Below, in pieces: positions 7,320 through 14,307 of a stretch of DNA of 23,298 nucleotides. The notes below the pieces were generated by a model, which saw nothing but the letters and a program-made list of their open reading frames with translations, did not search any database and was not told where the DNA came from. Source of the DNA: Loktanella sp. UBA3435 (GTDB taxonomy: Bacteria > Pseudomonadota > Alphaproteobacteria > Rhodobacterales > Rhodobacteraceae); NCBI GenBank assembly GCA_002378665.1, contig DFSO01000035.1:49428-72725 (forward strand). The letters run 5' to 3'. A program made the position numbers and the translations under genes. How positions within the stretch are numbered: position 1 is the stretch's first letter; the number at the start of each line of letters is the position of its first letter.

Positions 7320-7916
7320 ATGCTTGTTTTCTGGAAGGAAAATCTGGTTTTCCTCGCGGTGCCCAAAACGGGAACAACGGCCATAGAAGGCGCGCTGGCG
7401 CCACGTGCATCGATGGTTTTGCGCGACCCACCGATCCTAAAACACTCGGCTTGTTACCGTTACAACCGATTCCTTAAGCCATATTTTGTGCAAGCAGGCG
7501 GTCAAACACCTGAGCTTTTTGCCGTGGTCCGCCATCCGATAGATTGGCTTTCAAGCTGGTATCGCTACCGGTATCGCGACGATTTAATTGGCCATGAAAA
7601 CAGCACGCGCGACATGACATTCGACGATTTTGTACTGGAATACTGCAAGGGCAAGCCCGCCCCTTTCGCCAATGTCGGATCTCAGGCCAAGTTCTTGATT
7701 GTCGGCGAAGGTGAGCTCGGCGTTGACTACCTCTTTCGTTACGAGGCCCAAGACAAATTGATCGCCTTCCTTGAGGAGCGGCTGGAAACAACTGTCGAAT
7801 TCAAACGCCTCAATGTGTCGCCAGAGTTGTCGCTCACCCTCTCGCCCGAGGTCGAAGAAAAGTTCCGCAAGAAATGTGCTGCCGAATTCGACGTCTGGGA
7901 AATGGGACAAGCCTAG
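7320..7916 (+). CDS. Small PAPS-dependent sulfotransferase family protein
   Basis: The protein has 198 residues from the chosen start. LAVPKTGTTAIEGAL (residues 12-26) is the 5'-phosphosulfate-binding loop of sulfotransferases. FAVVRHPIDWLSSWYRYR (68-85) is the 3'-phosphate-binding segment with the RHP...S..Y pattern. The family moves sulfate from PAPS to hydroxyl or amino groups on sugars or other small or surface molecules; the acceptor here is unknown. It is shorter than most sulfotransferases (about 250-300 residues), but both cofactor motifs are intact. An in-frame ATG at 7185 exists, but the ATG at 7320 has an AAAGGTGG ribosome site 7 bases away and starts right at the first conserved strand, and the extension would overlap the SOS box. 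It is divergent from recA, and its TAG shares the CTAG tetranucleotide with the convergent glpK stop. Confidence 0.8.
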   Translation: MLVFWKENLVFLAVPKTGTTAIEGALAPRASMVLRDPPILKHSACYRYNRFLKPYFVQAGGQTPELFAVVRHPIDWLSSWYRYRYRDDLIGHENSTRDMTFDDFVLEYCKGKPAPFANVGSQAKFLIVGEGELGVDYLFRYEAQDKLIAFLEERLETTVEFKRLNVSPELSLTLSPEVEEKFRKKCAAEFDVWEMGQA

Positions 7917-9397
7917 GTCAGCGTCCGCTTCACAGCATCTTTCCAACCTGCATAACGCCGTGCTCGGGTCGCTTCATCCATCTGCGGCTCAAAACGGCGA
8001 TCCAAGGCCCATTTCGAAGCGAATCCAGCCTGATCGGGATAGACCCCAGCCTTCATCCCCGCGAGCCATGCAGCCCCAAGCGCCGTGGTCTCAAGCACCT
8101 TAGGTCGATCAACGGGTGCGCCGATGATATCGGACAGGAACTGCATCGACCAATCGGACGCGCTCATCCCCCCATCAACCCGCAAAACGCCTTTATCATC
8201 AGCATCTTGCCAGTCGCTTTTCATGGCTTCAAGTAGGTCACGGGTCTGAAACCCGACGCTTTCTAACGCCGCGCGAGCAAACTCTGCAGGTCCCGAATTG
8301 CGCGTAATCCCATAGATCGCGCCACGCGCCTCTGCGTCCCAATACGGCGCGCCAAGGCCCGTAAAAGCAGGCACCATATACAGTTCTTGGGTCGGATCGG
8401 CACTTTCGGCCAAGGGTTGCGTCTCGCTGGCTTCGCGGATCATTTTTAGCCCCTCACGCAGCCATTGCACGACAGCGCCTGCGATAAAAATGGAGCCTTC
8501 GAGAGCGTAGGTCGGCTTGCCGTCGAATTGATAGGCGATAGTGCCAAGCAAGCGGCTTTGGCTGCGCACCAATGTGTCGCCTGTATTCAGCAACGCAAAA
8601 CAGCCCGTCCCATAGGTCGATTTCAGCATACCAGCGCCAAAACACGCCTGCCCGATGGTTGCCGCCTGCTGGTCGCCTGCAACCCCCAAGATTGGGAGTT
8701 CTTTGCCAAAAAGATCGGCCCGCGTGGTACCAAAATCAGCCGCGCAATCGCGCACCTCTGGCAACATATCCAACGGAATGTCAAAACGGGCACAAATCTC
8801 GGCGTCCCACTTTCCCTCGCGGATATTATAAAGCATCGTGCGGGCGGCATTGGTCGCGTCCGTGGCGTGTACCGCGCCACCCGTCAGCTTCCAAATCAGG
8901 TAACAATCCACCGTACCGAACATAAGCTTGCCCGCTTTGGCCCTCAAACGGGCACCCTCGACATTGTCCAACAGCCACTTGAGCTTGGTCCCCGAGAAAT
9001 ACGGATCAAGCAAAAGCCCCGTCTTTTCTGTAACTTCCGCCTCAAATCCTTCGGCCTTGAGCGCCTGACACATCTCGGACGTCCGTCTGTCCTGCCAGAC
9101 AATCGCATTATGGATCGGCTTGCCAGTTTCGCGGTCCCACACGAGGGTCGTCTCGCGCTGATTGGTGATGCCAATCGCGGCAATCTCTCTGACGGACACG
9201 CCCGATTTCTCAATCACCCCACGGCAGGTCGAGGCGGTCGAGGACCAAATATCCGACACATCATGTTCAACCCAGCCCGACTGCGGGAAATGTTGTTTAA
9301 ATTCCATCTGCGCTGTCGCTTTGACCTGCATTTTGCCGTCAAAAATGATCGCACGGCTCGATGTCGTGCCTTGGTCGATAGCCAGAATATAGGTCAT
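7913..9397 (-). CDS. glpK: Glycerol kinase
   Basis: This 494-residue FGGY-family kinase phosphorylates glycerol to sn-glycerol 3-phosphate. It opens with AIDQGTTSSRAIIFD (residues 6-20), keeps the glycerol-binding ITNQRETTLVW (R81, E82) and IVWQDRRT, the catalytic base D242 in VAGDQQA, and the C-terminal GGMSASDWSMQ region. A GGGAGG ribosome site lies 6 bases before the ATG. The segment DFGTTRADLFGKELPILG (residues 221-238) lacks the GGKGGTRIP loop that binds fructose 1,6-bisphosphate in E. coli, and also the phosphorylatable His of Firmicutes enzymes (YHFFG). Neither classical control seems present. It lies 22 bases downstream of glpD in the same operon. No glycerol facilitator gene is adjacent. 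Confidence 0.97.
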   Translation of the reverse strand: MTYILAIDQGTTSSRAIIFDGKMQVKATAQMEFKQHFPQSGWVEHDVSDIWSSTASTCRGVIEKSGVSVREIAAIGITNQRETTLVWDRETGKPIHNAIVWQDRRTSEMCQALKAEGFEAEVTEKTGLLLDPYFSGTKLKWLLDNVEGARLRAKAGKLMFGTVDCYLIWKLTGGAVHATDATNAARTMLYNIREGKWDAEICARFDIPLDMLPEVRDCAADFGTTRADLFGKELPILGVAGDQQAATIGQACFGAGMLKSTYGTGCFALLNTGDTLVRSQSRLLGTIAYQFDGKPTYALEGSIFIAGAVVQWLREGLKMIREASETQPLAESADPTQELYMVPAFTGLGAPYWDAEARGAIYGITRNSGPAEFARAALESVGFQTRDLLEAMKSDWQDADDKGVLRVDGGMSASDWSMQFLSDIIGAPVDRPKVLETTALGAAWLAGMKAGVYPDQAGFASKWALDRRFEPQMDEATRARRYAGWKDAVKRTLT

Positions 9398-9419
9398 GAT
9401 ATGCCTCCCACGTGCAGCA

Positions 9420-10955
9420 TCAGGCCGCCTTCATATAGTGATCAATCGCCGCAATCTGTTCGGGCGTCAAATGCAGTCCCATTTTGGACCGCCGCCAGAC
9501 AATGTCCTCGGCCGTTTGCGCGTATTCGTTTGCCATCAGCCAGTCGATTTCCCGTGATGACAGTGTCGGGCCAAACTTCACACCAAGGTCAGCCTCACTC
9601 GCAGCCTTGCCTAAGATAACAAAAGAATCCATGCCATAAGCACGCACGAACCTGCGAGCGCAAGTCTCTGATGCAAATGGATATTTCGACATCACATCGC
9701 GCACAATATCCTCATAACTCTTGCCGCCAAAATCTCCGCCCGGCAAAGGCACACCGGCCGTCCAATTGCTCAGACCGCCAATAAGGGGCGTGAGTTTCGC
9801 AAGCGCATCCTCGGCGAGTTTACGGTAGGTCGTGATCTTGCCGCCAAAGACGTTTAGGAGCGGCGCACCATCATCATTGAGAGTCAAAACATACTCTCGC
9901 GTGGCCGCCGTGGCCGATTTTGCGCCGTCATCATAAAGCGGCCGGACGCCGGAATAGCTCCAAACGATATCATCGCGGGTGATCGTGGCTTCAAAATACT
10001 GGTTTGCAAAAGCGACGAGATAATCTTGCTCTGCATCCGTCGCGAAAGGCTTCGTATTCGGATCGTCATGCTCGGCATCTGTGGTGCCAATCAGCGTGAA
10101 ATCGGTCTCGTAGGGTATCGCAAAAATGATCCGCCCATCCTCGCCCTGAAAGAAATACGCTTTGTCGTGATCAAACAACCGCTTGGTCACGATATGCGAC
10201 CCGCGCACCAGCCGCACACCTTCGGTCGCATCCACATGAATACGGTCTTTGATGATATTCTCGACCCAAGGACCGCCCGCATTCACCAACGCCCGTGCAG
10301 TCACCACCTGCCCGCCCTCCAACGTGATTTCCCACAGGTCGCCAACCCTTTTCGCCTCAACCACTTTGGTGCGCGTCATGATTTTCGCGCCCCGCATTTC
10401 GGCATCACGGGCATTCAACACGACAAGTCGCGAATCCTCGACCCAGCAATCCGAATACTCATAGGCTTTGGTGAATTTCCCCTTCAGCGGCTTGCCTTCA
10501 GGTGCCGTCGTCAGGTTAAGCGTCGCAGTGGCTGGCAGAACCTTGCGCCCGCCCAAATGATCGTAAAGAAATAGCCCAAATCGGATCAACCAAGCGGGCC
10601 TGCGTCCCTTCATCCAAGGCATGAACAGCGTCAGTAGTTTTGAAGCCGGTGTGTCCCCCTCAAAACGAATATCCTTATGATATGGCAACACAAATCGCAT
10701 CTGCCATGAGATATGCGGCATGGCAGAAAGCAGCACCTCACGCTCGATCAATGCTTTGCGCACCAGCTTGAATTCGAAAAATTCCAAATAGCGCAAGCCG
10801 CCGTGAAACAACTTCGTCGAAGCCGAAGACGTGGCCGACGCAAGGTCGTTCATTTCCGCCAGAGCGACACGCAGCCCGCGCCCCTGCGCATCCCGCGCAA
10901 TGCCGGTCCCGTTAATGCCACCGCCGATGATAAAGAGGTCGAAATCTGCTGTCAT
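9420..10955 (-). CDS. glpD: Aerobic glycerol-3-phosphate dehydrogenase
   Basis: The protein has 511 residues from the chosen start, near the 501 of E. coli GlpD. It begins with an FAD-binding Rossmann motif, DLFIIGGGINGTGIARDA (residues 5-22), followed by the family signature TKLFHGGLRYLEFFEFKLV. The C-terminal domain contains WLMANEYAQTAEDIVWRRSKMGL. It oxidises glycerol 3-phosphate to dihydroxyacetone phosphate at the inner membrane face and passes electrons to quinone. The open frame runs 46 codons further upstream, but that would cross the glpR-glpD operators. The ATG at 10955 places the Rossmann motif correctly, although the ribosome site (GGATCAAG) is modest. It is the first gene of glpDK, divergent from glpR, with operator half-sites about 55-95 bases upstream of the start. 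Confidence 0.96.
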   Translation of the reverse strand: MTADFDLFIIGGGINGTGIARDAQGRGLRVALAEMNDLASATSSASTKLFHGGLRYLEFFEFKLVRKALIEREVLLSAMPHISWQMRFVLPYHKDIRFEGDTPASKLLTLFMPWMKGRRPAWLIRFGLFLYDHLGGRKVLPATATLNLTTAPEGKPLKGKFTKAYEYSDCWVEDSRLVVLNARDAEMRGAKIMTRTKVVEAKRVGDLWEITLEGGQVVTARALVNAGGPWVENIIKDRIHVDATEGVRLVRGSHIVTKRLFDHDKAYFFQGEDGRIIFAIPYETDFTLIGTTDAEHDDPNTKPFATDAEQDYLVAFANQYFEATITRDDIVWSYSGVRPLYDDGAKSATAATREYVLTLNDDGAPLLNVFGGKITTYRKLAEDALAKLTPLIGGLSNWTAGVPLPGGDFGGKSYEDIVRDVMSKYPFASETCARRFVRAYGMDSFVILGKAASEADLGVKFGPTLSSREIDWLMANEYAQTAEDIVWRRSKMGLHLTPEQIAAIDHYMKAA

Positions 10956-11010
10956 AATCTTGATCCATAGGTTTGGATTATGGGTAAGCTTTCGTAAAGT
11001 TACCGCAAGG

Positions 11011-11048
11011 ACAAACGAAATGTTTGTTCTTATGCTCAACAAACGAAC
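11011..11048. promoter_or_regulatory. Candidate GlpR operator cluster between glpD and glpR
   Basis: ACAAACGAA occurs twice as an identical direct repeat (11011-11019 and 11039-11047). Between them is GTTTGTT, forming ACAAAC-N5-GTTTGT (11011-11027) and GTTTGTT-N9-AACAAAC (11022-11044). A further half-site, ACGAACAT, sits at 11099-11106 against the glpR ATG. The half-sites resemble the ACGAAC/GTTCGT core of E. coli GlpR operators. On the minus strand a TATAAA (plus 11050-11055) just upstream of the cluster could be the glpD -10, placing the operators over the start of transcription. On the plus strand TATAAC at 11072-11077 could be the glpR -10. Confidence 0.6.
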
Positions 11049-11106
11049 CTTTATAAAATAAGAAATAGTCCTATAACGTTTTCGTAATTTCACTTAATAC
11101 GAACAT

Positions 11107-11865
11107 ATGGAAACACTCACCCGCCATTCAGCTATCTTAAACCAAGCCCGCCTAGCTGGCAAAGTTGAGGCGACGAACCTCACACTCGATCTTGGCGTCA
11201 CAGTGCAAACAATCCGCCGCGACCTGCGCGAGATTTGTGCGGCAGGGCTTTTGGAACGGGTACATGGCGGCGCCGTTCTATCCTCTGGCGTGCGCAACAT
11301 CGCCTATGACGACCGCCGCGCACTCAGCCGTGATGCCAAGCAACGGATTGCAAAGCGCACAGCACAGTTGATCCCCGACAACGCATCGCTTTTCCTCAAT
11401 ATCGGCACCACGACAGAGGCTGTGGCCCATGCCCTTCTTGCCCATCGTGACTTAATTGTTGTGACAAATAACCTGAACGTTGCCAATATCTTAGCGGGAA
11501 AATCGTCTTGCGAGGTAGTGGTCGCCGGTGGCACGCTCCGCCGCAAAGATGGTGGCTTGGTTGGCGATCTTGCGGCACTCGCAATTGCGCGGTTCAAGGT
11601 CGATATCGCGGTGATCGGGGCCTCCGCAATTGATCCCAACGGAGACCTTTTGGATTTTGATCCAGAGGAAGTACGCGTCAGCCGTCAGATCCTTGATGCG
11701 GCACGGTCCAGCATCCTTGTGGCGGACAAATCGAAATTCACCCGCAAGGCGCCTGTGCGGATCGGATCGGTCTCAGAGGTGGATCACTTTGTGACTGATG
11801 GAGCCCCGTCCGAGCGGTTCGTCACCGCCTGTGCAGACTGGCAGACAAAGTTACTCCTCGTCTGA
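11107..11865 (+). CDS. glpR: DeoR-family glycerol-3-phosphate regulon repressor
   Basis: The protein has 252 residues. The N-terminal DeoR-type winged helix-turn-helix spans about residues 6-57, with the signature VTVQTIRRDLREICAAGLLERVHGG. The C-terminal effector domain (DeoRC, about 75-235) has LFLNIGTTTEAVAHAL and VVAGGTLRRKDGGLVG, which bind the phosphorylated inducer, expected to be glycerol 3-phosphate. Context settles the role: it is divergent from glpDK with shared operator half-sites, so it probably represses glpDK and itself. The ATG at 11107 is the first possible codon after an in-frame TAA at 11095, and there is no alternative start nearby. No Shine-Dalgarno sequence is visible; an operator half-site abuts the ATG. 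The 3' end overlaps the convergent rlmE by 15 bases. Confidence 0.93.
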   Translation: METLTRHSAILNQARLAGKVEATNLTLDLGVTVQTIRRDLREICAAGLLERVHGGAVLSSGVRNIAYDDRRALSRDAKQRIAKRTAQLIPDNASLFLNIGTTTEAVAHALLAHRDLIVVTNNLNVANILAGKSSCEVVVAGGTLRRKDGGLVGDLAALAIARFKVDIAVIGASAIDPNGDLLDFDPEEVRVSRQILDAARSSILVADKSKFTRKAPVRIGSVSEVDHFVTDGAPSERFVTACADWQTKLLLV

Positions 11866-12582
11866 AGGATTGCCCTTAAACCCAGACGCCACAACGAATT
11901 TTTCCGAACTGTCAGAACGACTTGAAGGCGGCTTTACATAGGCGACCTTCTTGAATCGCACCTTCAGCATCAGGTTCAATTCAGCCTCAGCACCACCAGC
12001 CAAAACCTTCGCCACAAACGTGCCACCCTCAGCCAGCACGTCAAACGCAAAGTAGGCAGCAGCCTCGCAAAGCGCCATAATCCGCAGGTGATCGGTCTGT
12101 TTATGGCCACAGCTTGACGCCGCCATATCCGACATCACAACGTCCGCCTGCCCGCCAAGCCATTCCATGACCTGCTTGTCAGCATCATCGGCCAAGAAAT
12201 CGAGTTGATGCAAAACAGTGCCCGCAATCGGCTCCATCTCCTGCAAATCGACACCCAAAATCGTACCAATATCCTTGCCCTTTTTCTCACCAAGCGCGTT
12301 GATGCGCGGCACAGCAACCTGACACCAGCCACCCGGTGCAGCACCAAGGTCAACAACACGTGCGCCATTGGTCAGAAAGTGAAATTTATCGTCCAGTTCC
12401 ATGATCTTATAGGCGGCGCGACCACGGAATCCTTCGGCCTTGGCACGTACCACGTAAGGGTCGTTCAACTGACGCTGCAACCATTTGGTTGAAGACATCG
12501 TGCGGCCTCGCGCCGACTTTACCTTGACGGTCAAATCACGCTGGCCGCGGCCTGATGTATTCTTCTTTGGTGTCTGTGCCAT
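11851..12582 (-). CDS. rlmE: 23S rRNA (uridine-2'-O)-methyltransferase RlmE (RrmJ/FtsJ)
   Basis: The protein has 243 residues. The SAM-binding motif VVDLGAAPGGWCQVA lies at 77-91. The catalytic tetrad of RrmJ enzymes is visible as K59 (RAAYK), D152 (VMSDMA), K192 (FVAKV) and E227 (SSEKF). The enzyme methylates U2552 in the A-loop of 23S rRNA on the assembled 50S subunit. A basic N-terminal stretch of about 35 residues precedes the fold, longer than in E. coli (209 residues in total) and common in alphaproteobacteria. It lies 33 bases downstream of the ppx-type gene on the same strand, consistent with a two-gene operon. The stop codon is inside the 3' end of glpR, so the two transcripts are antisense over 15 bases. 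Confidence 0.95.
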   Translation of the reverse strand: MAQTPKKNTSGRGQRDLTVKVKSARGRTMSSTKWLQRQLNDPYVVRAKAEGFRGRAAYKIMELDDKFHFLTNGARVVDLGAAPGGWCQVAVPRINALGEKKGKDIGTILGVDLQEMEPIAGTVLHQLDFLADDADKQVMEWLGGQADVVMSDMAASSCGHKQTDHLRIMALCEAAAYFAFDVLAEGGTFVAKVLAGGAEAELNLMLKVRFKKVAYVKPPSSRSDSSEKFVVASGFKGNPSDEE

Positions 12583-12615
12583 ATCGTTCGCTTTCTATCT
12601 CGAACACGCCCTTTA

Positions 12616-13728
12616 TCAGTAAGGTGTATCTTCGAGAACCCCATGTGCTGACATCTGTGCATAAAGTAGCCCTTCACGCAGGCCACGATCCGCCACCGAC
12701 AACCTATCGGTTGGCCAAAGCCGCATCAACGTCTGTAAAATCGCAGCCCCCGACATGATCAAAGCCTGCCTATCCTTGCCAATTCGGGGGTCTGCACGCC
12801 GTCCCGCTGGCCCCATGTTCAGGTAATTTTGGATCACAGCGTCAATTTGGTCTGTGGACATGCGCAACCCGTCAACCTTCGTGCGATCATAGCGCTTGAG
12901 GCCCAAGTGGCTGGCCGCGACGGTCGTGACCGTCCCGCTTGTACCCACAATCTGGAACCCTTCACGGGTTTGCGCGGCAGCATAGGGTGAAAAATCCTCT
13001 AAGCTTTCCTCAAAGAACCACGACATCAGCGCAAAGCGTGCCGCGTCATCTTCGACATCCTCAAACTGGTCGCGCAACGTGGCCACTCCCAAAGGCACGG
13101 AAATCCAATCGACGACGCGGGCGGCCGCAAAAGGGCCGGGATCGGACTTGAACCCTTTGTGTAGCCGCATAATCGCCCGCGGGCGTTCGCGTTCTGGCAC
13201 GTTCGTCAGATCAATCCAGACAAGTTCCGTCGAGCCACCACCAATATCGACAACCAAAAGCTGTTCAGTCTTGGTGCTGACCAGCGGCGCACAGGAAATC
13301 ACGGCCAAGCGGGCCTCTTCCTCTGGCTTGATAATCTCGAGCTCCAATCCCGTTTCACGGCGCACTTGGGCCACAAAATTTTCGCCATTACGCGCACGAC
13401 GGCAGGCCTCGGTTGCCACCAAACGCATATTGGTCACGCCGTGGCGTTCCAGCTTTTGGCGGCAAATACGCATCGCGTTGACAGTACAGTTCATCGACGC
13501 ACGTGACAATTTCCCAGAGCTCTCTAAGCCTTGCCCCAACTGCACCGACTTGGAAAAACTATCCAACACGTGAAACTGACTGCCCTTTGGTTGGGCAATC
13601 AGCATTCGACAACTATTCGTGCCTAAGTCCAAAGCCGCGTAAAGGGCCGTGGGATCAGGCGGATTTGGCGCGGGGGTTTCGACCGCTATTGGGAACGCGC
13701 CCGCACCGTTAGGACGCTTAGGCGCCAT
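12616..13728 (-). CDS. ppx: Ppx/GppA family exopolyphosphatase or pppGpp phosphatase
   Basis: The protein has 370 residues from the chosen start. ASKHA-fold motifs are present: phosphate 1 loop YAALDLGTNSCRMLIA (30-45), VATEACRRARN (104-114), EEEARL near 137-141 and phosphate 2 loop VVDIGGGSTELVW (159-171). This family removes terminal phosphate from polyphosphate or from pppGpp; sequence alone does not separate the two. It has only the two ASKHA subdomains and lacks the C-terminal HD-like domains of E. coli Ppx and GppA (about 500 residues). An ATG lies 5 codons upstream at 13743, but the bases around it form GGAGGG exactly where a ribosome site for the ATG at 13728 should be, so I prefer 13728. 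It precedes rlmE in a probable operon. Confidence 0.88.
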   Translation of the reverse strand: MAPKRPNGAGAFPIAVETPAPNPPDPTALYAALDLGTNSCRMLIAQPKGSQFHVLDSFSKSVQLGQGLESSGKLSRASMNCTVNAMRICRQKLERHGVTNMRLVATEACRRARNGENFVAQVRRETGLELEIIKPEEEARLAVISCAPLVSTKTEQLLVVDIGGGSTELVWIDLTNVPERERPRAIMRLHKGFKSDPGPFAAARVVDWISVPLGVATLRDQFEDVEDDAARFALMSWFFEESLEDFSPYAAAQTREGFQIVGTSGTVTTVAASHLGLKRYDRTKVDGLRMSTDQIDAVIQNYLNMGPAGRRADPRIGKDRQALIMSGAAILQTLMRLWPTDRLSVADRGLREGLLYAQMSAHGVLEDTPY

Positions 13729-13898
13729 TTGCACGCCCTCCATTTCGAGTTAGCTCTAAGGTAGGGTGCATTGTGTCCACAAGCAAGCGGCGACATGCGC
13801 TCAAAGTGAATGAGGCGCATCACTATCTTGAAAACTTCGGCCATGGCCATTCATGGGATGCGCAGGCAATGTCGCCCCCGTCGCTGGATGCGTCCACC

Positions 13899-13920
13899 AT
13901 GTCGAAAACCGACATCGGTT
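13899..13920. promoter_or_regulatory. Overlapping alternative inverted repeats before the folate C1 genes
   Basis: ATGTCG-N5-CGACAT (13899-13915) overlaps AACCGA-CA-TCGGTT (13907-13920). The two pairings are mutually exclusive. TTGACG at 13919-13924, a close match to a -35 hexamer, overlaps the second palindrome, so it may be an operator rather than an RNA fold; no good -10 is visible at normal spacing. The rest of 13744-13898 contains ATGCGC/GCGCAT arms near 13795-13820 and nothing I recognise. Confidence 0.45.
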
Positions 13921-13956
13921 GACGGAAATCCATGCGTAAAAGGGTTTAAGGTTTTT

Positions 13957-13970
13957 GGGCGGAAACGCCC
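13957..13970 (+). promoter_or_regulatory. GNRA-capped hairpin just before the ribosome site of the folate C1 operon
   Basis: GGGCG, a GAAA tetraloop, and CGCCC form a 5-bp hairpin that ends 4 bases before the GGGAGG ribosome site (13975-13980). It is probably within the transcript leader and could affect translation or mRNA stability. It matches no riboswitch class that I can recognise. Confidence 0.5.
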
Positions 13971-13986
13971 CATAGGGAGGAATCAC

Positions 13987-14283
13987 ATGGCTGACGTCAC
14001 GATCGTTTATTGGCGCGATATGCCTGCGCAAGTTATCGTAGGCAAAGGGCGACGCGGCACGAAACTGCCTTTGCCAGAGCGCTTTGAGCAAGCGATTGAC
14101 CGCGCGGCGATGAAATCAGGTGCCGCCGAAAGCGACGCTTATCTGGAAGGGTTCCGCAAGGCCTCACCCTACGCCGTTGACGGCGAAGACGCTGACGTTG
14201 CTGCCGCCGAGGTCGCACGCATCGAGGCCGAATACGACCAAGAGCGCATCAAAATACTCATCGCAAACGACGGCTGGGCATAA
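13987..14283 (+). CDS. Small 'virulence factor' domain protein (PF13769-like)
   Basis: This 98-residue soluble protein opens with DVTIVYWRDMPAQVIVGKGRRG, then has a helical region LPERFEQAIDRAAMKSGAAESDAYLEGFRK and an acidic Ala/Glu-rich helix VAAAEVARIEAEYDQ. This matches my recollection of the family annotated 'virulence factor', which despite the name has no demonstrated virulence function and often sits beside folate or corrinoid methyl-transfer genes in Rhodobacteraceae and rhizobia. The start at 13987 is chosen for the GGGAGG ribosome site 6 bases upstream; an in-frame ATG at 13810 has no support. It is the first gene of a three-gene operon with the MTHFR-like gene 24 bases downstream. 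I infer a role tied to C1 metabolism, possibly as a partner of the next protein. Confidence 0.7.
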   Translation: MADVTIVYWRDMPAQVIVGKGRRGTKLPLPERFEQAIDRAAMKSGAAESDAYLEGFRKASPYAVDGEDADVAAAEVARIEAEYDQERIKILIANDGWA

Positions 14284-14307
14284 GCCCTCTTAGAAACGGA
14301 GAATACA

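Noticed and set aside
8465..9619. 384-codon plus-strand frame opposite glpK
   Set aside because: It is antisense to an intact glycerol kinase gene with full motifs, has no family resemblance and no ribosome site.
10956..11093. N-terminal extension of glpD to 11093
   Set aside because: It would cover the GlpR-like operators, and the Rossmann motif already sits at the normal place from the ATG at 10955.
13810..13986. Upstream in-frame ATG for the 98-aa protein
   Set aside because: The added residues are Arg-rich and unlike the family, and GGGAGG lies precisely before 13987.
13744..13986. Known riboswitch (SAM-II, SAM/SAH, cobalamin, THF) before the folate genes
   Set aside because: I could not match conserved core nucleotides of any of these classes; only generic hairpins are visible.
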